Assembly: GCA_002842215.1 (NCBI GenBank)
Contig: PHCC01000039.1
Coordinates: 1 to 35,231, forward strand
Source: Betaproteobacteria bacterium HGW-Betaproteobacteria-9
GTDB lineage: Bacteria > Pseudomonadota > Gammaproteobacteria > Burkholderiales > Burkholderiaceae_C
Direction of reading: 5' to 3'
DNA length: 35,231 bases
Part shown: piece after piece, positions 26,731-34,789 of the stretch
Layout: every line of letters begins with the position of its first letter
Numbering within the stretch: position 1 is the stretch's first letter
Notes under the pieces: model-generated
What the model was told of the DNA's origin: nothing
What the model saw: only the letters and a program-made list of their open reading frames with translations
Database searches by the model: none
Made by a program: the position numbers and the translations under genes

Positions 26731-27399
26731 TCATTGCAGCGCGGGAAGACCGAGTCTCGTGAGCACATCGACCACGAGCTGGGAACCGCCCCACCACAAC
26801 AGCGCCACCGAAGCGGCGGCCACCAAGGTCGCCACGTGGCCAGCCAGCAGCATCAGACCATCGCGCAGGCGCAGACCCCAGGCCGTCAGCACCATGGCCA
26901 GGGCGGGCAGCACGTTGTCGAAACTGATGACGGGCACCGGCACCACCATGGACATGCCCGCCACCGACAGCATCAGGCCATTTGCCCAGCGCGCGGAGGG
27001 GTGGCTCAGGCCCAGCAGCCGGGGCCGCCCCAGGCGCGCCACGAGGTGGATGACGCGGGCCAGCATGCGGGTGAGCAGCGCCTGGACGCGGCCGCTCAGC
27101 GTCCGCTCACCGAGCCAGGCCGGCAGGGGCACCGACCGTCCGGCACAGAGCCCGAAAGCGATTACGAGACAGAACACCCCCACGGCCGAGCCCATGCCCG
27201 GCAGCGCCACCGGGAACAGCAGGGGCATGGCCAGCAGCGCCAGCCAGACCAGCCGCTGACGGCTGTCGTGACCGATGGTGTCGGCCAGGGTGCCGCCCAT
27301 GGCCGACAGATGAGCGTCCGCGATCCGCACCACGGTGGCACGGCGCCGGTCCTTGCGGCGGTCGGATCGGGTTGGGGGTAGGGAGGGCTGGCCTGGCAT
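26731..27399 (-). CDS. ExoD-family membrane protein
   Basis: The 222-residue product resembles the ExoD exopolysaccharide-related family: a soluble N-terminus with LADTIGHDSRQRLVWLALL, then several hydrophobic helices (about 48-85, 138-160, 165-205) with PLLFPVALPGMGS and PVPVISFDNVLPALAMV. Rhizobial ExoD affects exopolysaccharide production and alkali tolerance, but the biochemical function is unknown. ATG 27399 is chosen by homology; the frame is open far upstream through the antisense of the lipid kinase. It converges on the histidine kinase (11 bases apart) and diverges from the lipid kinase across 165 bases. Confidence 0.78.
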   Translation of the reverse strand: MPGQPSLPPTRSDRRKDRRRATVVRIADAHLSAMGGTLADTIGHDSRQRLVWLALLAMPLLFPVALPGMGSAVGVFCLVIAFGLCAGRSVPLPAWLGERTLSGRVQALLTRMLARVIHLVARLGRPRLLGLSHPSARWANGLMLSVAGMSMVVPVPVISFDNVLPALAMVLTAWGLRLRDGLMLLAGHVATLVAAASVALLWWGGSQLVVDVLTRLGLPALQ

Positions 27400-27564
27400 G
27401 CGGGGTCCAAGAGACGGGGTGGTCTCGCTGAAGTAAAGACACCTGCACTGTGCCTCCGGGCGGCACGCCTTGCAAGGAGCCTGAGCCGAACGCCCAGATC
27501 GAAAAAAACTGAACGCCCCACGGTCACACCGACTCACACTCTGTCCATTCACCCGCTCGTCCCC

Positions 27565-28512
27565 ATGCCGGCACCGCCCTTCGACCCCGCCTCCCCCCTG
27601 TTGTTCGTCATCAATGCCGGGGCCGGCGCCCAGGACGTCGACGCCAAGCGGGCCGTGATCGAGTCGGCCCTGGCGGCGCGCGGTCGTCGGGGCGAACTGC
27701 TGGTCTGCGAGCCGGCCGAGCTGCCGCGCGTGGCGGCCCGGGCCGCGGACGCCGCGGTGCAACGGCGTTCGGCGGTGGTCGCCGTGGGCGGCGACGGCAG
27801 TCTCAATGCGGTGGCCCAGGCGGCACATGCGGCGGGTTGCGCCATGGGCGTGATGCCCTACGGCACCTTCAACTACTTCGCCCGGACCCACGGCATCCCC
27901 ACCGACCCGGCCGCGGCGGCGCAGCTGCTGATGGACGCCCGCCCTCAGCCCGTGCAGGTGGGTGCCATCAACGACCGAGTGTTCCTGGTCAACGCCAGCC
28001 TGGGCATCTACCCCGAGCTGCTGCAGGACCGCGAGGCCTACAAGGCGCGCTTCGGCCGCAGCCGCTGGGTCGCTTTCGTCGCGGCCTGTGCCACGCTGCT
28101 GCGCGCGCAGCGCCGGCTGCGCCTGCACATCGAGCTGGGCGACCGGGTGCGGGACGTGAAAACGCTGACCCTGTTCGTGGGCAACAACCGGCTGCAGCTG
28201 GAGCAGTTTGGCGCCGATCCGGAGGACACCGTCGCCGGCGCGCCCGGGCACGGCAGCATGGCCGCGCTGATGCTGCGCCCCATCGGTACCTGGTCCATGC
28301 TCAGGCTGCTGCTGCACGGCGCCATGGGCCGCCTGGGCGAAGCTGCGGGCGTGGAGAGCTTCGAGTTCCACCACCTGGTGGTCCGGCCGCGGCTGCTCCC
28401 GGGCCGGCGGGAGGTGATGGTGGCCTTCGACGGTGAGGTGGCGCGCATGCGCGCACCGATCGACTTCCGCGTGCTCGAACAACCGCTCTACCTGCTGCAG
28501 GCCCATTCATGA
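27565..28512 (+). CDS. Diacylglycerol kinase-family lipid kinase
   Basis: The 315-residue product has the DAGK catalytic fold: VINAGAGAQD near the N-terminus and the nucleotide-binding VAVGGDGSLNAVAQ with GGDG at 75-78, then GVMPYGTFNYFARTHGIP. A YegS-like C-terminal beta domain follows. It probably phosphorylates a lipid such as diacylglycerol, or a related substrate, at the inner membrane. Its stop overlaps the ATG of the metallophosphoesterase (ATGA), so the two are co-translated. Confidence 0.88.
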   Translation: MPAPPFDPASPLLFVINAGAGAQDVDAKRAVIESALAARGRRGELLVCEPAELPRVAARAADAAVQRRSAVVAVGGDGSLNAVAQAAHAAGCAMGVMPYGTFNYFARTHGIPTDPAAAAQLLMDARPQPVQVGAINDRVFLVNASLGIYPELLQDREAYKARFGRSRWVAFVAACATLLRAQRRLRLHIELGDRVRDVKTLTLFVGNNRLQLEQFGADPEDTVAGAPGHGSMAALMLRPIGTWSMLRLLLHGAMGRLGEAAGVESFEFHHLVVRPRLLPGRREVMVAFDGEVARMRAPIDFRVLEQPLYLLQAHS

Positions 28513-29231
28513 GCGTGCTGCTGCACATCTCGGACACCCACTTCGGCACCGAACAGCTGACCGTGATGGCCGCGCTGCGGGACCTGGCCGCCCGGCAGCA
28601 GCCGGACCTGGTGGTGCTCTCGGGCGACATCACCCAGCGCGCGCGGCCGGCCCAGTTCCAGGCGGCCCGGGCCTTCGTCGACCAGCTGGGCGCGCCGGTG
28701 CTGGCCATTCCCGGCAACCACGACATTCCGCTGCTCGATCTGCGGGAGCGCCTGACCCGGCCCTACGCGCGCTACGCCGTGGCCTTCGGCGCCGATCTCG
28801 AACCGGTGATCACGGCGCCCGAATGGCTGGTCATCGGCGTGAACACCACCCGCGCCTGGCGACACCGTAACGGCGACCTGTCCATTGCGCAGATCGATCG
28901 CGTGGCCAGGCGGCTGGTCTCTGCAGACCCCGGCCAGTTGCGCGTGGTGGTGGTGCACCAGCCGCTGGCCGTGACCGAGCCGCACGACCGCCCCCACCTG
29001 CTGTACGGCCACGACGAGGCCGTGCGGGTCTGGGCCGAAGCCGGGGCCGATCTGCTGCTGGGGGGCCACATCCACCTGCCCTACACGCTGGCGCTGCACG
29101 GGCTGGCCCGCCGGCTCTGGGTGGTGCAGGCGGGCACCGTCGAACGCTGGGACTTCATGAGCAGAGAGCAGGCCTTTGTGTGCACGCTCGCCACGGCCTT
29201 GCAGCCCGACCGCGCGCCCACCGGTGCCTGA
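28509..29231 (+). CDS. Calcineurin-like metallophosphoesterase
   Basis: The 240-residue product has the full metallophosphoesterase motif set: ISDTHFG (D9, H11), LSGDITQ (D40), GNHD (N70, H71), VVVVHQPLA and GGHIHLPY. No signal peptide is present, so it should be cytoplasmic. The family includes cyclic nucleotide, nucleic acid and phospholipid phosphatases; I cannot choose among them. Coupling to a lipid kinase suggests paired kinase and phosphatase or phosphodiesterase activities on related substrates, which is inference. Confidence 0.88.
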   Translation: MSVLLHISDTHFGTEQLTVMAALRDLAARQQPDLVVLSGDITQRARPAQFQAARAFVDQLGAPVLAIPGNHDIPLLDLRERLTRPYARYAVAFGADLEPVITAPEWLVIGVNTTRAWRHRNGDLSIAQIDRVARRLVSADPGQLRVVVVHQPLAVTEPHDRPHLLYGHDEAVRVWAEAGADLLLGGHIHLPYTLALHGLARRLWVVQAGTVERWDFMSREQAFVCTLATALQPDRAPTGA

Positions 29232-29258
29232 GCACCGGCTATGCACCGGCGGCGCGCC

Positions 29259-29741
29259 TCAGATCAGCAGCGCCGCGACAAACAGACCCACCATGATGAA
29301 AGCCAGCACCACCTTGGCCAGCAGGCCCAGCATGATGCCCAGCCAGGTGGCCACACCCACGCGGACGGCGCGGTGCTGGTCTTTCTGCGCCAGGTACTCG
29401 CCCAGCGCGGCGCCCACCAGCGGCATGAACAGCACACCCACCACGCCCATGAACAGCCCCACCACGGTGCCGATGGCCGCACCCAGCAGCGCCTGCCGGC
29501 TGGCGCCAGCCTTGCGGGCGCCGAGCAGCCCGGCCACGTAGTCCAGCATCCAGGCCAGCGCGGCCAGCACCGTCACCACCACCAGGGTGGTCGTGCCCAC
29601 GCGCTGGAAGTCGTCGATCCAGGCGCCCAACACGATGCCCGCCCACACCAGCACCGTGCCCGGCAGCACCGGCAGCACGGTGCCGGCGAGGCCCGCCACG
29701 ATCAGAGCGGCACACAGAATCCAGAGCAGGGCGATTTCCAA
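29259..29741 (-). CDS. DUF456-family membrane protein
   Basis: The 160-residue product is almost wholly hydrophobic, with about four transmembrane segments and the Gly-rich GTVLPVLPGTVLVWAGI and MPLVGAALGEYLAQ motifs of the DUF456 family. The function is unknown. The start appears to be TTG at 29741, because the N-terminal motif MEIALLWILCAALIVAG begins there and no ATG is available upstream. It lies 27 bases from the convergent metallophosphoesterase and 17 bases after the start-distal end of the TorD-like gene region. Confidence 0.78.
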   Translation of the reverse strand: MEIALLWILCAALIVAGLAGTVLPVLPGTVLVWAGIVLGAWIDDFQRVGTTTLVVVTVLAALAWMLDYVAGLLGARKAGASRQALLGAAIGTVVGLFMGVVGVLFMPLVGAALGEYLAQKDQHRAVRVGVATWLGIMLGLLAKVVLAFIMVGLFVAALLI

Positions 29742-29770
29742 GGGACCCTTTCAGTGGTGTGGAGGCGGCC

Positions 29771-30388
29771 TCACGCCATCAGATCAAAGCCTTGCGCCTC
29801 CACGCTGACGAACGCCACCGTGAACCCGGCCAGCGCGGCGTAGAACCGGGCCTTGGGGTGGGCGCTGACGGCCTCGCACATGGCGGGCACCCAGGGCTGC
29901 ACGTGGGTGCTGAAGAACTTCTGCTGCTGGGTGAGGTTGGCGATTTCCACGTCATCACCCGCGATGAGGTAGCGCATGACTTCGCAGATGCAGGCGAAGT
30001 GGTCTTCGGTTTCGGACATGGACTCGTCGCGCGCCAGGCCCAGGGTAGCCAGATCGCTGCGCAGCGCAGCCAGTGGCTTTTCGTTCAGGAAACCGCTGAG
30101 GTACCAGGAGCCAAACAGGTAGACCTCGGGCTTGCCGACGCCGCCAAACAGCGCGTCGTACTCGTCGGCCACCTGCGCGTCGCTGAGCTCGCGCACGGTG
30201 CCGACGAACTGGCGCCAGGGTTCCTCGAGGAAGCCGCCCGCTGCTGGCGCTTCGGTCACGGCCACGCGCAGCTGGGCCAGCAGCTCGGCGCTGGGCGGCG
30301 CGTAGAACAGCGCGGCCAGCAGGCCGTAGACTTCGGCGCGGGCGGTTTCTTCGTCGAGGGCGGAGGACGCGGGGATCGGTTCGTTCAT
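29771..30388 (-). CDS. TorD/DmsD-family molybdoenzyme chaperone
   Basis: Cytoplasmic redox-enzyme maturation chaperone that binds the Tat signal or apo-enzyme of a molybdenum or tungsten oxidoreductase. The 205-residue all-helical product has the family signatures YGLLAALFYAPP, VADEYDALFGGVGKPEVYLFGSWY cut here as two parts (DEYDALFGG and EVYLFGSWYLSGFL), the ExDH motif in SETEDHFACICEVMRYLI, and FFSTHVQPWVPAMCEAV. Its likely client is FdhA, 11 kb away. It follows the large Fe-S gene by 135 bases, with repeat H between. ATG 30388 is chosen by length and homology. Confidence 0.88.
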   Translation of the reverse strand: MNEPIPASSALDEETARAEVYGLLAALFYAPPSAELLAQLRVAVTEAPAAGGFLEEPWRQFVGTVRELSDAQVADEYDALFGGVGKPEVYLFGSWYLSGFLNEKPLAALRSDLATLGLARDESMSETEDHFACICEVMRYLIAGDDVEIANLTQQQKFFSTHVQPWVPAMCEAVSAHPKARFYAALAGFTVAFVSVEAQGFDLMA

Positions 30389-30449
30389 ATCGTTTGCTTG
30401 TTCGGTTCGCTTATCACCACAAAGCGGCATTGCCAAGGACCAGCCGAGA

Positions 30450-30523
30450 CGCGCCGTGGAACTGGCTTTGCCAGGCCACAGGCGTGGTCCCCCGGGGGGA
30501 AGACGCACAGCGGCGCAGGGGGG
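30450..30523 (-). repeat. Triple-hairpin intergenic repeat, copy H
   Basis: On the - strand it starts right after the Fe-S protein stop. It has a weak CGC/GCG first stem, a CCCCC/GGGGG second stem and a third stem CTGGC-AAA-GCCAG. The third stem differs from the common CCGGC/GCCGG form at both paired positions, so pairing is kept. It lies between the Fe-S gene and the TorD gene. Confidence 0.75.
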
Positions 30524-32632
30524 CTACATATCCGTGATCTTCGATTCGCCCGGGTTGGAGTAGATGTCCACCACGCGGCAGTCGCCGCACATTTTCAGGC
30601 GCTCCAGCGCCTCGCCCTGGAACATGGCGTGGCCGCCGAGCTTGGCCAGCATGACTTCGATGCCCTTGAGCGTGCCGAAGGGTTTGCTGCAGCGGATGCA
30701 CCGATACGGCTGCGCTTCGTTGAGCACGCGCAGCTGTTTGCGTTGCTCGCCGAGCAGCAGGCGCGGCTGCAGGCTGATGGCTTTTTCCGGGCAAGTCTTT
30801 TCGCACAGGCCGCACTGCACGCAGTTCTTCTCGATGAAGCGCAGCTGCGGGCGCTCGGCGTTGTCCTGCAGCGCGCTGGCCGGGCAGGCGCTGACGCAGC
30901 TCAGGCAGAGGGTGCAGGTGTCCTGATTGACGCTGATCGTGCCCAGCAACGAGGCCAGGGGCAGCACGATGGCCTCGGCCGTGCGGGGGCGTGCGGCGCT
31001 GTCCTGCAGCAGGTGGTCGATGGCGAGTTCCACGGTGGCGCGTTTCTCGGCCTGCACGGCGAAGCTGGCGCGGCGCTGCACGCCCTGGGCCGGCGCTTCG
31101 CCCAGCTCGGCGTCCAGCGCCATCAGGTCGCGCGCATCGCGGGCTTCGATCAGCTTGAAATGGCGCCCGCTGTAACCCAGGCCGCTCACGATGGCCTGCG
31201 CGACCGCCATCTGCTCGCGCACGGCGTCGCGGTACTGCGGCGCTTCTTCGCCGGTCATCAGCACCCAGACCTGTGAAGCGCCGTAAGCGAAGGCGGTGAG
31301 CCAGACATCGAGCCCGGTGGAGGCGGTGTGCCACAGCGGCAGCGGGATCACGCGCGCGGGCACGCCGCGAACCGACTTGTCGAGCGCGGCGGCGCGGCCC
31401 AGGTCGCCGATCAGCGCTGCGCCAGCTTCCTGGCTGTGCAGCAGCAGGGCCGCGTCCTTCCCACCGGCTTTGGCGTACGTAGCCAGCAGGGTGCGCAGCT
31501 TCACGCCCTGCTCGCTGGCGCGCGGGTAGGCGTAGCTCAGCGCACCGGTGGGGCAGACGGTGGTGCAGGTGCCACAGCCGACGCAGAGGTTGGGGTTGAC
31601 GACGATCTGGTTGCGCTTGAGGTCGCTGCTGATGGCCGAGGCCGAGCAGATGTCGACGCAGGCGTTGCAGCCCACTTTTTCGTTGCGACCGTGCGCGCAG
31701 AGCTTCTGCTTGTAGGTGAAAAACCGGGGCTTCTCGAACTCGCCCACCAGGTCGCGCAGCTGGATCAGCGCCTGCAGGGCGGCGGCATCGCCGAGGCCGC
31801 CGGGCAGGTGCGTGTAGCCCTGCGGCAGCGCATGCTGGCTGAAGGCCGGGGTCTTGCGCAGGTCCAGCACCAGGTCGAATTTGTCGCTGTGCGCCTGCGG
31901 CTCGCGCTGGAAGTTGATGGCACCCACCGCTTCACAGGCTTTGACGCAGGCGCGGTGCGAGTGGCAGCGGTCCATGTCGATCTGGTAGTCCAGCCCAATG
32001 GCGTCTTCGGGGCAGGCGGCGATGCAGGCGTTGCAGCGCGTGCAGAGGTCGAGGTCGATCGGGTTGCGGGTGGTCCACTGCACGTCGAAGGCGCCGAGCC
32101 AGCCCGTGATGTGCAGCGCCTCACCGCCGATGACGGGGTAGCGGCGCGCCTGCATGCCGGCGCCGCCCACGGCCATGAGGGTGACGTCCAGCGCATCGCT
32201 CACCAGCGCCGCAGCGCGTTCGGCGTCTTCCAGCGCCCCGATGATCAGCAGCCGGCCTTCGCTGGTGTAGGTCACCGTGGGCACGGGTTCGGCGTCGGGC
32301 AGGCGGGCGGCGGCGAGCAATGCGGCCATCTTGGGTGCGGCCATCGCGGCCTCGCGGCCCCAGCCCCCGGTCTCGCGGATGTTGACGAAGCGGATGGGCC
32401 GCACATCAAGCGACACCGCGCCTTCGGTCTGCTCCGAGAGTTCGGCGAACAGCCGGCTTTCCTGCGTGCAGGCCACCACCAGTTCGTCGCTGCTGCGGCA
32501 GGCCTTCTGGAAGGCGGGCGCGTCGCGGCGGCACAGCGTGGTGTGCAGGGTCAGGTCTTCATCCAGCGCCTGGCCCAGGGCCTGGGGGTTCAGGGGCATG
32601 GTCTGGTTGCAGTTGCAGATCAGCGTGGTCAT
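30524..32632 (-). CDS. Multi-cluster 4Fe-4S protein of the formate dehydrogenase accessory module
   Basis: Large cytoplasmic Fe-S protein (702 residues, no signal or transmembrane segment). Visible cysteine groups: CNC at 6-8; C197/C200/C203/C207; C223, C229 and C233; C312/C322/C325/C329; C350/C353/C356/C360; C573/C576/C579/C583; C604/C607/C610/C614; and a C-terminal pair of CxxC (645/648, 682/685) that could bind zinc. Residues 370-560 lack cysteines and may be a separate fold. Proteins of this type travel with DUF3305, DUF3306 and TorD near respiratory formate dehydrogenases; the role is unproven, perhaps in electron supply for cofactor insertion. ATG 32632 lies inside the end of the DUF3306 gene. 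Confidence 0.88.
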   Translation of the reverse strand: MTTLICNCNQTMPLNPQALGQALDEDLTLHTTLCRRDAPAFQKACRSSDELVVACTQESRLFAELSEQTEGAVSLDVRPIRFVNIRETGGWGREAAMAAPKMAALLAAARLPDAEPVPTVTYTSEGRLLIIGALEDAERAAALVSDALDVTLMAVGGAGMQARRYPVIGGEALHITGWLGAFDVQWTTRNPIDLDLCTRCNACIAACPEDAIGLDYQIDMDRCHSHRACVKACEAVGAINFQREPQAHSDKFDLVLDLRKTPAFSQHALPQGYTHLPGGLGDAAALQALIQLRDLVGEFEKPRFFTYKQKLCAHGRNEKVGCNACVDICSASAISSDLKRNQIVVNPNLCVGCGTCTTVCPTGALSYAYPRASEQGVKLRTLLATYAKAGGKDAALLLHSQEAGAALIGDLGRAAALDKSVRGVPARVIPLPLWHTASTGLDVWLTAFAYGASQVWVLMTGEEAPQYRDAVREQMAVAQAIVSGLGYSGRHFKLIEARDARDLMALDAELGEAPAQGVQRRASFAVQAEKRATVELAIDHLLQDSAARPRTAEAIVLPLASLLGTISVNQDTCTLCLSCVSACPASALQDNAERPQLRFIEKNCVQCGLCEKTCPEKAISLQPRLLLGEQRKQLRVLNEAQPYRCIRCSKPFGTLKGIEVMLAKLGGHAMFQGEALERLKMCGDCRVVDIYSNPGESKITDM

Positions 32633-33215
32633 CGTGGGTTTCTTGTGGTTCCGGCTGGGCGACCTGTTCGGGCGCACTGGCCTGGGGTGCCTGAGCCTCT
32701 TCGGGCTCTGCGGCGTGCTCTTGGTCGGCGACAACGGGCGCTGGCGCCGGGATTTTCACCTCGTTGGGATCGTCCACCAGTTTCAGGAATTGCGCGCCGA
32801 CCATTTTGGCCATCTCGGCGACGGACAGCGGGCTGGGCTTCGAATAGTCGTCGATGTAGATGTCGAGCCCGTCCATCACGTTGTAGTGCGGGTCGGTGAA
32901 GAGCTTTTTCACCGCGGCGTTGCGCACGTCGGCCGGCACGCCGCGCGCCACGAAGGGCTTGAAGTCACCGTCCAGCGACAGGCGGGCCACGTCTTCCAGC
33001 GTGGGTGCGGGCGGGGGTTCTGCCGGCTCGGCAGGCAGCGTGGGCGGCGCCAGACCGTCAACGGCACCTGGCACAACGACCGGCGCCACCACCGGTGCCA
33101 CGGCCATCACGGGTTCGGGCGCCAGCGGCTCGGCGGGCAAGGGTTGCCCGGTGCGCACCTGCACCTTGCGGCGCGACCAGCGCGAGAAGAAGTTGTCGTC
33201 TTCGTCGGGTTTCAT
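32559..33215 (-). CDS. DUF3306 protein, formate dehydrogenase accessory
   Basis: The 218-residue product begins MKPDEDDNFFSRWSRRKVQV, the hallmark of DUF3306. A Pro/Ala-rich linker (about 25-70) follows, then the conserved core ARLSLDGDFKPFVARGVPAD and HYNVMDGLDIYIDDYSKP (about 75-130). The C-terminal 60 residues are Pro/Glu/Gln-rich and low-complexity. No membrane segment. The function is unknown. ATG 33215 overlaps the stop of the amidotransferase gene (ATGA). Its 3' end overlaps the start of the Fe-S gene by 74 bases in another frame, an unusually long overlap. Confidence 0.85.
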   Translation of the reverse strand: MKPDEDDNFFSRWSRRKVQVRTGQPLPAEPLAPEPVMAVAPVVAPVVVPGAVDGLAPPTLPAEPAEPPPAPTLEDVARLSLDGDFKPFVARGVPADVRNAAVKKLFTDPHYNVMDGLDIYIDDYSKPSPLSVAEMAKMVGAQFLKLVDDPNEVKIPAPAPVVADQEHAAEPEEAQAPQASAPEQVAQPEPQETHDDHADLQLQPDHAPEPPGPGPGAG

Positions 33216-34054
33216 GATCGCGCAGACAGGGGCACGCCGGGATGCACCACGGCCGCGCCGCTCTGGTGGCGGTCGGCGCGCGCGCGCGCGGCACGCAGGA
33301 AATCCATCATCATCGGGCCGCTGTCGAGCAGGCCTTGCATCTCTTCCCCCGGCGTGAGGTGGAACTCGGGGTGCCACTGCACGCCGAGCACATAGCCCGG
33401 ACCGGTGTGGCGGATGGCCTCGATGATGCCGTCCTTCGAGCTGAAGGCTTCCACCGCCAGCCCCTCACCCAGACGGTCCACGCACTGGTGGTGGATGCTG
33501 GTGACACGGTGGGGCGCACTGTTGCCATACAGCCGCTGCAGCGAGGACCCGGTCTCGAAATGCACGTCGTGCATCAGCCGGTCGTAGCGCGTGGTGTCCT
33601 GGTGGTGGACGGACCCGGGGCGCTGCGAGGGAATGTCCTGCACCAGGCTGCCACCGAAATAGACGTTGATGAGCTGCGCCCCGCGGCAGATGCCGAGCAC
33701 CGGCTTGCCCGCCTCGACGAAGCCGCGCAGGAGGTTGAGCTCGTAGCGGTCGCGAACCGCATCGCCGGCCCAGGCCGGGTCGCGCAGCGTGTCGCCGTAG
33801 GTTTCCGGACAGATGTCGATACCGCCCTGCAAGACCAGGCCGTCGAGCAGGTCGACGAGTTCGGTCATGGGCGCGCGGTTGGCAGACAGGGGGCTGTCCT
33901 CGTCGATGAAGGGGACCATCAGCGCGATCGCCCGGTGGGCCATGATCCAGTGCGCCATGGAGCTTTCCAGGAACTGCAACCGCTTCTGCGGCAGACCCAG
34001 ACCGGGTGGCGGATCGTGCAACAAGCGTGCGCTGATACCGATGCGGAGTGTCAT
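33212..34054 (-). CDS. Class I glutamine amidotransferase-like hydrolase (peptidase C26/PuuD-like)
   Basis: The 280-residue product is a complete class I GATase-like domain of the gamma-glutamyl-GABA hydrolase (C26) type. The nucleophile elbow is GICRGAQLINVYFGGSLVQD and the His/Glu pair is in LGVQWHPEFH. The region GLVLQGGIDICPETYG is also typical. PuuD acts in putrescine breakdown, but no other Puu gene is here. The ATG overlaps the DUF3305 stop and its stop overlaps the DUF3306 start, both by four bases, so it is built into the formate dehydrogenase accessory operon. Its substrate is unknown; amide or gamma-glutamyl hydrolysis is the family chemistry. Confidence 0.88.
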   Translation of the reverse strand: MTLRIGISARLLHDPPPGLGLPQKRLQFLESSMAHWIMAHRAIALMVPFIDEDSPLSANRAPMTELVDLLDGLVLQGGIDICPETYGDTLRDPAWAGDAVRDRYELNLLRGFVEAGKPVLGICRGAQLINVYFGGSLVQDIPSQRPGSVHHQDTTRYDRLMHDVHFETGSSLQRLYGNSAPHRVTSIHHQCVDRLGEGLAVEAFSSKDGIIEAIRHTGPGYVLGVQWHPEFHLTPGEEMQGLLDSGPMMMDFLRAARARADRHQSGAAVVHPGVPLSARS

Positions 34055-34674
34055 CGTCGGGGCCCTGTGCCGTTTTTTTCTGTGGAGATGCGAACCGGCT
34101 GACCAAAGCGGTCGGTCAGTGGCTTGAAACTGTCGGGGCGTTTGCGGCGCTTGGGCTCGGGCTGGTAGGTGGCATCGACAAAAGCGCGCAGCCAGTCCAC
34201 CACCTCATCGGCCGCAGCCACCTGGTCTACCCGCTCCTGCGCGTCGAGCCAGCGCCCGGCGTCGTGGTAGCTCAGCGTCACGATCTGCGGCACCGCCATG
34301 GGCTCGCCATCGAGCAGCCGCTCTTCATCGGCACGCCAGAACACCCAGAAACAGGGCTGGGGGCTGTTCAGGTTGAGGAAGTAGCCTTCGGCGTCATCGC
34401 GGAAAAGTTCGACGCGAAAGCGCGGGAACAGCCAGTGGGTGGACGCGGCGTCGGCCGCGGTCTGCAAGGGCTCGACGGCCTGCGGCTCGTGGGTGGTGTC
34501 GGACGCGTTGAATCCGGCGTCTTCGGGGTCGCCACAGGGCAGCACGTCAGCCAGCACCCAGCGCCAGGGCTGCCAGCGGCTCATGGGACCGCTGACCGGC
34601 TCACGGCGCATGACGACGTCCACCTCGATGGCGGGACGGCGCGGAGCAACGGACGCGGTATGTTCGGATGTCAT
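34051..34674 (-). CDS. DUF3305 protein, formate dehydrogenase accessory
   Basis: The 207-residue product contains the DUF3305 core: IEVDVVMRREPVSGPMSRWQ, then PWRWVLADVLP, a middle region with LFPRFRVELFRDDAEGYFLN and CFWVFWR, and PQIVTLSYHDAGRWLDAQER, followed by a Lys/Arg-rich tail. No signal or membrane segment. The function is unknown; the family occurs with DUF3306 next to respiratory formate dehydrogenases. ATG 34674 is chosen because the core begins about 15 residues later; an upstream in-frame ATG at 34746 is less likely. First gene of the coupled accessory set, 115 bases from the reductase gene. Confidence 0.82.
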   Translation of the reverse strand: MTSEHTASVAPRRPAIEVDVVMRREPVSGPMSRWQPWRWVLADVLPCGDPEDAGFNASDTTHEPQAVEPLQTAADAASTHWLFPRFRVELFRDDAEGYFLNLNSPQPCFWVFWRADEERLLDGEPMAVPQIVTLSYHDAGRWLDAQERVDQVAAADEVVDWLRAFVDATYQPEPKRRKRPDSFKPLTDRFGQPVRISTEKNGTGPRR

Positions 34675-34760
34675 AGGTAGCCCGCAATGTAAGCCATCCC
34701 ATGGCAGGTCTCCATCCGCCAGCCCGTTCACCCTGGCCTCCTCCATGTTTTCCAGGGCCG

Positions 34761-34785
34761 GCGCCGGGGTCGGCGGCCCCGGCGC
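34761..34785. other. Strong GC hairpin after the reductase gene
   Basis: GCGCCGGGG (34761-34769) and CCCCGGCGC (34777-34785) form a perfect 9-bp stem with a 7-base loop, starting 4 bases after the reductase stop on the - strand. No T-run follows in that direction, so it is at best a partial or Rho-aided terminator, or a 3' end protector before the DUF3305 gene. Confidence 0.5.
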
Positions 34786-34789
34786 GTCT

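Noticed and set aside
34680..34712. Possible sigma-54 promoter before the DUF3305 gene (TGGCTTACATTGC on the - strand)
   Set aside because: GG to GC spacing is two bases short, so RpoN recognition is unlikely.
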